Assembly (NCBI GenBank): GCA_034432655.1
Contig: DAOUBP010000076.1
Coordinates: forward strand, 1-28,711
Direction of reading: 5' to 3'
DNA length: 28,711 nt
Origin: DAOUBP01 sp034432655
GTDB lineage: Bacteria; Chloroflexota; Anaerolineae; CG2-30-64-16
The notes under the pieces are model-generated. The model had not been told where the DNA came from. It worked only from the letters and a program-made list of their open reading frames with translations, and ran no database searches. Shown here one piece after another: positions 1 to 5,460 of this stretch. Numbering within the stretch: position 1 is the first letter of the stretch; each line of letters begins with the position of its first letter. The translations under genes and the position numbers were made by a program.

Positions 1-1
1 C

Positions 2-150
2 GCTGCAATCTGAAAGCGACATCGTGCCGCCGCAATCCAAAAGCGGCGTCGTATCGCTGCAATCCCGAAGCGGCGTCGTGCTGCCGCAATCTGAAAGCGG
101 CGTCGTGCTGCCGCAATCCAAAAGCGGCGTTGTGCTGCCGCAATCCCAAA
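2..150. repeat. 27-bp tandem repeat, about 5.5 copies
   Basis: Units begin at 2, 29, 56, 83, 110 and 137 (the last partial) and differ at a few positions. The consensus starts GCCGCAATCTGAAAGCGGC, in which GCCGC and GCGGC can pair around a 9-nt loop, so each unit is a small hairpin. The array starts at the window edge, so its full length is unknown. It stops within a few bases of the P450 stop codon and might serve as its 3' end. One plus-strand frame is open through it (a nonapeptide repeat like QSxSGVVLP, ending at 185), but nothing else supports a gene. Confidence 0.9.
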
Positions 151-152
151 AA

Positions 153-1472
153 CTACTTGCGGCGGTAGCGCACGCGCGTCGGTGACGGTCGCACCGCCCC
201 CATGCCGTAGACCGGCCGCGGGTCCCGGTCCAGCAACTCCACCTCGAACTGCTGGAAGAGCAGCGCGGTGATCACCATCATCTCGTTGTTGGCGAAATTC
301 ACCCCCGCGCACCGATGCGTCCCCCCGCCGAAACCGATCAAGGCAAAGCGGTGCTGCGCGTCCTCGGCCCGGCCCGGCACGTAGCGGGACGGGTCGAACC
401 GCTCCGGATCGCGGAACACCGTGGGCAGCCGATGCGCCACACCGGCCATCACCATGACCAGCCAGCCCTTGGGCACCAGGTAGTCGCCCACGTCCAGATC
501 CTCTTCCACGTAACGCATCAGCAGATCGGCCGAGGGATGCAGCCGCTCCACCTCCCGCACCGACCAGGCCAGGTATTGCATCTGCCGCAGGATGCCCCCC
601 TCGATGCGCGCGCCGGCCGGCAGATACTGCGTGATCTCCTCATCCACCCGCTGCTTCACTTCGGGATGGCGCAACAGCTCGATGACCGTCCAGGCAGCCT
701 GGCCTGCGGTCGTCTCGTGCCCGGCGAACATCAGCGCGCGGATCAGGCTGCTGATGGTCTCGTCGTCCATGGGCTGGCCGTCCTTCAGCCGGCCGTTCAC
801 GAAGTCCTGCAAGAAGTCGTCGTACTTCTCGGGGTGCTGTCGGCGTTCGGCGATGATGGGCGCCAGGATGGCACGCATTTTGGCCTTGGCTCGATCGCGA
901 CGGATGTTCTTGGGCAGAGGCCAGTCGGGCGGGGTTGCCAGGTCAATGCTCTTGCCCAGCACCGCGTACTGCTCCCAGAACTCGCGGCCGGCGCTACGTT
1001 GAAAATCCTCGCCCATCAACGCGTAGCCCGCTACGTTCTGCACCAGCCTGCCGATCTCGGCCGTGATCTCCATCTCGCCGGACTCGCCCAGGCTGTCCAG
1101 CCAGCCCTGCACCACGTCCTGCATGATGCGCACGTACTGGGCCATCTTGGGGCCGGTAAAGGGCGCGTAGAGCACCGGCCGCTGCTGCTGATAGGTTTCC
1201 TTCGAGGCCAGGAACGCTACCTGACCCAGGGCGGCCGCCAGGCTGCGATAAGGCTTGTCCATGGACAGCTTCTTGTCGGTCTCGGTGAAGAAGATCTGGT
1301 GCAGATCCGGGCCGATCAGCGCCGCGACGGGTTGGGGGCCGAGTCTGAACCCGAAGACCGGGCCGTATGTCCGATAACCGCGCCATACCAGCCCGGCGCG
1401 GTCTTTGTTGAATCCCAAAACGTTGCCGAGCAAAGGCAGGCCGGGCAACATGGGAGGAAAAGGTTTGGTCAC
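153..1472 (-). CDS. Cytochrome P450 (soluble, 439 aa)
   Basis: A haem-thiolate monooxygenase of complete family length. The I-helix oxygen-binding motif AGHETT lies at 250-255, the K-helix ExxR pair is E307/R310, and the haem-binding loop FGGGTHRCAG is at 381-390 with Cys388 as axial ligand. There is no N-terminal membrane anchor, as expected for a bacterial P450. The start is GTG at 1472, with an AAAGG-like ribosome site about 8 bases upstream. The overall pattern is closest to CYP51-like and related bacterial P450s, but the substrate cannot be predicted. No ferredoxin or reductase gene lies in the window, so electron transfer must come from elsewhere. It follows degV on the same strand after 69 bp and may be co-transcribed. 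The family call is firm, the function unknown. Confidence 0.95.
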   Translation of the reverse strand: MTKPFPPMLPGLPLLGNVLGFNKDRAGLVWRGYRTYGPVFGFRLGPQPVAALIGPDLHQIFFTETDKKLSMDKPYRSLAAALGQVAFLASKETYQQQRPVLYAPFTGPKMAQYVRIMQDVVQGWLDSLGESGEMEITAEIGRLVQNVAGYALMGEDFQRSAGREFWEQYAVLGKSIDLATPPDWPLPKNIRRDRAKAKMRAILAPIIAERRQHPEKYDDFLQDFVNGRLKDGQPMDDETISSLIRALMFAGHETTAGQAAWTVIELLRHPEVKQRVDEEITQYLPAGARIEGGILRQMQYLAWSVREVERLHPSADLLMRYVEEDLDVGDYLVPKGWLVMVMAGVAHRLPTVFRDPERFDPSRYVPGRAEDAQHRFALIGFGGGTHRCAGVNFANNEMMVITALLFQQFEVELLDRDPRPVYGMGAVRPSPTRVRYRRK

Positions 1473-1504
1473 GTGAATTACCTTTCTTGCGAGAAAGCCA
1501 CCAT

Positions 1505-1533
1505 GTGCCAGGCACCTGCGAAGTACCTGGCGC
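1505..1533. repeat. Short inverted repeat between degV and P450
   Basis: GCCAGG and CCTGGC arms lie about 13 bases apart in the 69-bp gap between the degV stop and the P450 start. It could be a weak attenuator or another copy of a dispersed palindromic repeat; there is no T-tract. Low information. Confidence 0.4.
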
Positions 1534-1541
1534 GTAAGTTG

Positions 1542-2405
1542 CTATGGCAACTGGGGATACTTCGCCTGCGCCGCGTAGACGACGCCCACCAGGCCCGGCC
1601 CGGTGTGCGCGCCCAGCACCGGTGCGATCGTCGAAGTGGGCAGCCAGTCGCACTGAAACTCCTTGTCCAACAGCTCGCGCAGCTTCTCCGCGGCGTCGGG
1701 GTTGTTGGCGTGCATCACCTGGACGCGCAAAGCTGTGCCAGGGGCATGATCCTCAGCCACCACGCTCACCAGTTTCGCCAGGGCGCCGTTGAACGACCGC
1801 GCCTGGCCCCGCTGATAGTACTTGCCGTCCCCCCTGCTGACGCCGATGATCGGTTTAAGGTTCAGGAGCGAAGCCAGCAACCCCTTGAGGTGGCTGATGC
1901 GGCCGCCGTGGATGAGGTACTTCAGCTCGGGCAGGGTGAAGATGGTCTCGGTGGCCTCCCGTACCTGTTGAAGCAGCGCCAGGATCCGGTCCACGGGCCA
2001 ACCGGCCCTTGCGGCCCGGGCCGCTGCTTCCACCTGCCAACCCTCGGCGCCGGACAGGGTCAGCGTATCTACCACGGTGATACGCGCCTCCGGCACCATC
2101 CTGGCGGCCTCGACAGCGGTCTGATAGGTGCCGCTCAGGCCGGATGAGATGTGCACCGAGAGGATCTCCGGGTCGCGCTGCGCCAGCTCCCGGTAGAGCG
2201 CCACGAACTCGCCCGGCGAGGGCAGGGAAGTGGTCGGCATCCCCTCGGTGGCTGCCAGTAACGCATAGAACGCCTCCGGCTGAATGTCCACGCCGCTGAC
2301 ATACGAACGACCATCCAGCGTGATGGTCAGCGGCACAAAATGGATATCCAGTCCGGACAGTTGTTGGGGCGCCAGATCTGCCCCGCGATCAGTGACGATA
2401 ATCAT
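1542..2405 (-). CDS. DegV family protein (fatty-acid binding)
   Basis: DegV proteins bind long-chain fatty acids; the FakB members present them to a DhaK-like kinase (FakA). This 287-aa protein has the family length and hallmarks: a TTSLPSP loop at 58-64, SSGLSGTY at 87-94, LPELKYLIHGGRIS at 158-171 and HTGPG at 267-271. No fakA-like kinase is visible in the window, so whether this is a working FakB or another DegV paralogue is open. The start is ATG at 2405 with a weak AGAAAG ribosome site. The upstream region is filled by diverged palindromic repeats (2426-2525), and a possible -10 (TACAAT on the minus strand, 2422-2427) sits at their edge. The P450 gene follows on the same strand. Family call firm. 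Confidence 0.93.
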   Translation of the reverse strand: MIIVTDRGADLAPQQLSGLDIHFVPLTITLDGRSYVSGVDIQPEAFYALLAATEGMPTTSLPSPGEFVALYRELAQRDPEILSVHISSGLSGTYQTAVEAARMVPEARITVVDTLTLSGAEGWQVEAAARAARAGWPVDRILALLQQVREATETIFTLPELKYLIHGGRISHLKGLLASLLNLKPIIGVSRGDGKYYQRGQARSFNGALAKLVSVVAEDHAPGTALRVQVMHANNPDAAEKLRELLDKEFQCDWLPTSTIAPVLGAHTGPGLVGVVYAAQAKYPQLP

Positions 2406-2425
2406 GTCTTTCTACTCTTCTATTG

Positions 2426-2525
2426 TATGGCGAAACCTATTTCGCCAATGTACGGTACAATCTATTCCGTCAATGTACTGCGAAATTTATTTCGCCAATA
2501 TACTACAAAATCCATTTCGCACCCT
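2426..2525. repeat. Four diverged 25-26 bp palindromic units upstream of degV
   Basis: Four consecutive units share an AATGTAC or AATATAC spacer and a GAAA..TTTC core. The first is a perfect palindrome: TGGCGAAA at 2428-2435 pairs with TTTCGCCA at 2440-2447 around four bases. The core matches the 33-bp unit inside the O-antigen ligase (15331-15594), so I read this as a diverged intergenic cluster of the same family. With 2526-2563, which shows nothing recognisable, it fills the gap between the SDR stop and the degV start. Confidence 0.75.
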
Positions 2526-2563
2526 GCCACACAACGCAAACCCTATCCCGCTTCCCCAGCACT

Positions 2564-4342
2564 TCAGCGCGCGGCCGGCTCCCGTCGCAGCAGCGCCGGG
2601 CCGATCCGATCAATGATCCACCCGAAGGCCGGCTCGACCCACGGCGTGAACCGCAGCCAGCCCGGCACGTAGGCCACCCGCCGCGGCCGGCGCAACAGCG
2701 CGATCACCCGGCCGGCCACCCGCTCCGGGCTGATGGCGAAGCGTTCGCCGGGCACGCGGCGGCCGTCGGCCCGGCCGGCCGCGCGGTCGAAGAACTCGGT
2801 CCGCACCGGCCCAGGGCGCAACAGACTGATCCGCACGCCGGCGCCGTGCAGCTCCCGGTGCAGCGCGGTGGTGAAGCTGTCCACGAATGACTTGGTGGCG
2901 CTGTAGAGCGCCGTGCCCTGTTCGGGCAGGCTGCCGGCGATGGAGCTGATGTTGACGATGTGGCCCGCGCCGCGCGCCTGCATCTCGCGCAGCACCAACA
3001 GGGTGAGATGCGCCAGCGCGGCCATGTTGGTCTGGATCATCTCCCGCGCCACGTCCCAGGGCATCTCGCTGCCATAGCCGTACCACCCCAGCCCCGCGCT
3101 GTTCACCAGGATGTCCACCCCGCCGGCCAGCTCCCGCGCCCGGGCCAGCACCCGGCTGCGCTCGGCCTCATCGGCCAGGTCGGCCGCGATCACGTGCGCC
3201 TCGCCGCCGTCGCGGCGGATCTCATCGGCCAGCAGCTCCAGGCGCTCGGCCCGGCGGGCGGTCAGGATCACCCGCACCCCCTGTCGCGCCAGCGCCCGCG
3301 CCACCGCCGCGCCGATCCCGCTCGACGCGCCCGTGATCAGCGCCGTCTTGTCGGCCCACGGCTGGCCGCGGCGTTGCGCCAGGTGGCGGCGCCAGTGGGG
3401 CGATTGTGCCAGCAGCGAGCGGCGCACCAGCGGCTTGAACAGCCGCACGAAGAACACCCGCGGGCCCAGCAGCTCCGTCATGTCGTGCAGGTAGTCGTCC
3501 AGGGTGCGCGTCTGATAGCGCAGCAGGCGCTGGCTCTCTTCCGTGTCCAGCCAGTCGGTGGCGAAGGGGACCGTGGCGAACGCCTCCCGCGGGAGCATCT
3601 CCAGGCCCATGGCGCCCATGATGCGCGCCACCATGTCGCCGAAGACATACTGGCACGCCGGGCCGCCGCCGATCAGCAGCGTCTTGCCCCAGATGGCGTC
3701 GCTGCTGGCCGCGTTGGCCAGCGCCAGCCCCACGTCGCGCGTGTGGACGAACTCCATGCGGTTGTCCAGCGGCACGTCGAACATGCCGGGGTCGAGCTTG
3801 AGCGCCAGGGGGAAGGTGGCCGCCAGGCGCAGGATGGCCCAGCGCAGGCCCGAGGCGCGGATCATCTCCTCGCACGCGGCCTTGTGCCGCGCGTAGTGTT
3901 CGACGGGATGGATCGGCTCGTCCGCGGTGCGCGGCGGGGGCAGGTGTTGCGTGCGGCCGTAGACGTGCAACGACGAGGTGAAGACCAGCTTCGGCGGGAC
4001 CGGCTGCGCCTGCATGGCCGCGATCAGGTTGCGCGTGCCGCCGACGTTGACCGCCTCGGCCCAGTCGGGCCGCAGCTCCGACTCGATGCCGGTGGCCGAC
4101 ATCTTGGGGATGATGAACGCGACGTGGAGCACGACGTCCACGCCCTGCACGGCGGCCGCCACCTGTTCGGGAACGCGCAGGTCGCCCCAGACTACCTCGA
4201 TGCGGCCCGCGTAGCGCCGGGCCGTGCGCTCGTTGGCCGGCGTGCGCAGGTCAAAACAGCGCACGGTGTGCCCCTGCCGGAGCAACTCCTCCAGCGTGCT
4301 GACGCCGACGTTGCCGAAGGCGCCCGTGAGTAATACTTTCAT
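2564..4342 (-). CDS. Fusion of extended SDR (epimerase-like) and classical SDR
   Basis: A 592-aa protein with two complete Rossmann oxidoreductase domains. The N-terminal half (about 1-320) is an extended SDR of the NAD-dependent epimerase/dehydratase type, with TGAFGNVG at 6-13 and a YxxxK pair (Y150/K154). The C-terminal half (about 330-592) is a classical SDR: TGASSGIG at 337-344, NSAG at 414-417, a catalytic Ser near 466-467 and YSATK (Y480/K484). Both active sites look intact, so two successive or coupled redox steps are possible; substrates are unknown. The start is ATG at 4342, preceded by AGAGG six bases upstream. An open frame runs on to 4630, but that part is repeat DNA and lacks family similarity. 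TetR lies upstream on the same strand beyond a hairpin-rich element, so it may regulate this gene. Confidence 0.9.
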   Translation of the reverse strand: MKVLLTGAFGNVGVSTLEELLRQGHTVRCFDLRTPANERTARRYAGRIEVVWGDLRVPEQVAAAVQGVDVVLHVAFIIPKMSATGIESELRPDWAEAVNVGGTRNLIAAMQAQPVPPKLVFTSSLHVYGRTQHLPPPRTADEPIHPVEHYARHKAACEEMIRASGLRWAILRLAATFPLALKLDPGMFDVPLDNRMEFVHTRDVGLALANAASSDAIWGKTLLIGGGPACQYVFGDMVARIMGAMGLEMLPREAFATVPFATDWLDTEESQRLLRYQTRTLDDYLHDMTELLGPRVFFVRLFKPLVRRSLLAQSPHWRRHLAQRRGQPWADKTALITGASSGIGAAVARALARQGVRVILTARRAERLELLADEIRRDGGEAHVIAADLADEAERSRVLARARELAGGVDILVNSAGLGWYGYGSEMPWDVAREMIQTNMAALAHLTLLVLREMQARGAGHIVNISSIAGSLPEQGTALYSATKSFVDSFTTALHRELHGAGVRISLLRPGPVRTEFFDRAAGRADGRRVPGERFAISPERVAGRVIALLRRPRRVAYVPGWLRFTPWVEPAFGWIIDRIGPALLRREPAAR

Positions 4343-4354
4343 GGTGAACCTCTG

Positions 4355-4387
4355 TGGTACGACGGAATTCATTCCGTCCTTGCCCCG
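4355..4387. repeat. Single 33-bp hairpin unit upstream of the SDR gene
   Basis: The perfect 18-nt palindrome GACGGAATTCATTCCGTC (4361-4378), followed by CCTTGCCCC, aligns with the first unit of the ligase array (palindrome TACGAAATTCATTTCGTA followed by TCTTGCCCGCC). It lies in the 5' region of the SDR gene and abuts the left end of the terminal-inverted-repeat element. Confidence 0.7.
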
Positions 4388-4714
4388 TAGTGCAGGATGA
4401 TGAACATTAAGAAAATAAACCGGCAATCGCCTTCTCCGGCGCGCCCTGGCCCGCTTGGCCCGCAGGCCAGGGCGGGCTGTGCGTCTCGTGCGCTCGCCCG
4501 GCGATGAAGTCGCCGGGCTACCAGGCGGCGCCCCGCCCCAAAGGGAGGCTGCGCGCTTAACGGGGCTGAATGCGCGCCGGCCAGGCGGTCCAGCCCGGTT
4601 CACCGGGCGCTGCTCGGTAGCACGATCCATTCATGGTCGTGCGGCTCGTCAGTGACGAGCCGCTTCGCCCATTACCGGAATAACTTCTTAACTTTCATAA
4701 TCCTGCACTACGGG
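4384..4714. mobile_element. 331-bp element with 30-bp terminal inverted repeats (MITE-like)
   Basis: The left arm (4384-4413, beginning CCCGTAGTGCAGGAT) and right arm (4685-4714, read on the minus strand) match at 27 of 30 positions. No protein is encoded between them. The interior is a chain of hairpins: 4443-4451/4465-4473 (9 bp), 4496-4504/4510-4518 (9 bp), 4593-4599/4602-4608 (7 bp), 4621-4630/4633-4641 (9 pairs, one bulge) and 4641-4650/4654-4663 (10 bp). I saw no clear target-site duplication. The right end lies one base from the tetR stop codon. The internal block 4591-4643 recurs at 28651-28710. This looks like a non-autonomous element or a structured intergenic repeat; no transposase is present to identify its mover. 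Confidence 0.7.
4591..4643. repeat. Two-hairpin repeat block, copy 1
   Basis: Matches 28651-28710: 27 of 30 identical over the first part, then a short indel, then the shared CGATCCATTCATGGTCG hairpin. Both copies form GCCCGGT/ACCGGGC. In the second hairpin, one A:T pair here is C:G in copy 2, a compensated change. Confidence 0.8.
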
Positions 4715-4715
4715 T

Positions 4716-5309
4716 TCATTCTGCCAACCCTTCCAGCAACAGCCGCAACGCGGCGTCGGCCGCCCGGCCCCAATCCTCGCCCTGCGGGTCCAGCGCAGCC
4801 TGCACCACCAGCCCCACCCCCAGCGACACGATCGTCAGCGCGGCCACGTCCGGGTCGGCCGGCCGCAGCGAGCCGTCGGCGATGCCGTCCCTGATCAGCG
4901 CAGCAAACGCGGCCCGAAAGCGCCGGTACGGCTCGATGGTGGCCTGCCACACCTGGGGGTCCTTGGCCGCCTGGCGCCAGAACTCCAGGAATATGGGAAT
5001 CTGACCCTGCACGCCGGCGAGGACCGGCGCTGCAGCCCGCGCCAGGCCGATCAGCTGTTCCCGCGCGATCTCGTGGGCCCCGCGCGTCGCGCGCAGGGGC
5101 GCATCCACCCCTTGCAACCACTGCTCCACCAGCGCCAGGAAGACCGCCTGTTTGCTGGGAAAGTGGTGGTAGAACGCGCCCTTGCTGACCTCGGCGCGTT
5201 CACAGATCTCGGCCACGCCGGTGGCGTCATAGCCGGCGCGCATGAAGCATTCGGCGGCCGCGGCCAGGATGCGGCTGCGCGTCTCGTCCCCGCGGTGTTG
5301 GTGGGTCAT
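4716..5309 (-). CDS. TetR/AcrR family transcriptional repressor
   Basis: A 197-aa one-component repressor. The N-terminal helix-turn-helix spans about 12-57 and includes GVAEICERAEVSKGAFYHHF (31-50), the signature TetR recognition helix. The C-terminal ligand domain (60-197) is hydrophobic and variable as usual. The start is ATG at 5309 with AGGAG five bases upstream; a longer frame to 5612 would run through the operator and promoter and is rejected. A perfect palindromic operator (5348-5363) lies just downstream of its predicted -10, implying autorepression. Likely targets are its own gene, the SDR fusion downstream on the same strand and possibly the divergent lysA-dapF gene. Ligand unknown. 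Confidence 0.95.
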   Translation of the reverse strand: MTHQHRGDETRSRILAAAAECFMRAGYDATGVAEICERAEVSKGAFYHHFPSKQAVFLALVEQWLQGVDAPLRATRGAHEIAREQLIGLARAAAPVLAGVQGQIPIFLEFWRQAAKDPQVWQATIEPYRRFRAAFAALIRDGIADGSLRPADPDVAALTIVSLGVGLVVQAALDPQGEDWGRAADAALRLLLEGLAE

Positions 5310-5347
5310 GTTGTCTCCTGGGGCCGACAAACTCGTTTTAAAGACCA

Positions 5348-5363
5348 AACCGACCGGTCGGTT
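5348..5363. promoter_or_regulatory. Predicted TetR operator, perfect 16-bp palindrome
   Basis: AACCGACCGGTCGGTT is fully self-complementary and resembles ACCGACCGGTCGGT-type operators of TetR-family repressors. It starts 3 bp downstream of the predicted tetR -10 (5367-5372, minus strand), so a bound repressor would cover the transcription start. Confidence 0.8.
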
Positions 5364-5366
5364 CAT

Positions 5367-5396
5367 ATTATGCACCCCAAACCGCCCGCCCGTCAA
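5367..5396 (-). promoter_or_regulatory. Predicted tetR promoter (sigma70-like)
   Basis: On the minus strand, TTGACG (5391-5396) and CATAAT (5367-5372) are separated by 18 bp. The expected start falls in the palindromic operator, which fits autoregulation. Confidence 0.6.
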
Positions 5397-5414
5397 GTTC
5401 ACCCTGTCCGTTGT

Positions 5415-5443
5415 TTGACTGCAATGCCAACACCCCATATACT
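5415..5443 (+). promoter_or_regulatory. Predicted lysA-dapF promoter (sigma70-like)
   Basis: TTGACT (5415-5420), a 17-bp spacer and TATACT (5438-5443) form a near-consensus promoter. The start would be near 5450, only about 10 bases before the ATG at 5461, with the GAGGTG ribosome site (5451-5456) at the very 5' end of the message. The TetR operator is about 50 bp upstream, so shared control is possible but not certain. Confidence 0.7.
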
Positions 5444-5460
5444 CCATACAGAGGTGAACG

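Noticed and set aside
3..185. Plus-strand frame through the 27-bp repeats (nonapeptide repeat)
   Set aside because: Open from the window edge and overlapping the P450 3' end; no independent coding evidence. It could only be judged with the sequence to the left.
315..2147. 610-aa plus-strand open frame opposite P450 and degV
   Set aside because: Antisense shadow of two well-supported minus-strand genes in GC-rich DNA; composition is His/Gln/Arg-rich with no recognisable motif.
2423..2890. 155-aa plus-strand frame starting in the palindromic repeats
   Set aside because: The first part is repeat-encoded and the rest is antisense to the SDR gene; no ribosome site.
2960..4333. 457-aa plus-strand open frame opposite the SDR fusion
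   Set aside because: Antisense shadow; low-complexity Arg/His/Ala composition and no ribosome site.
4343..4630. N-terminal extension of the SDR fusion
   Set aside because: Reads through the inverted-repeat element; the ATG at 4342 has a good ribosome site and begins the Rossmann fold as expected.
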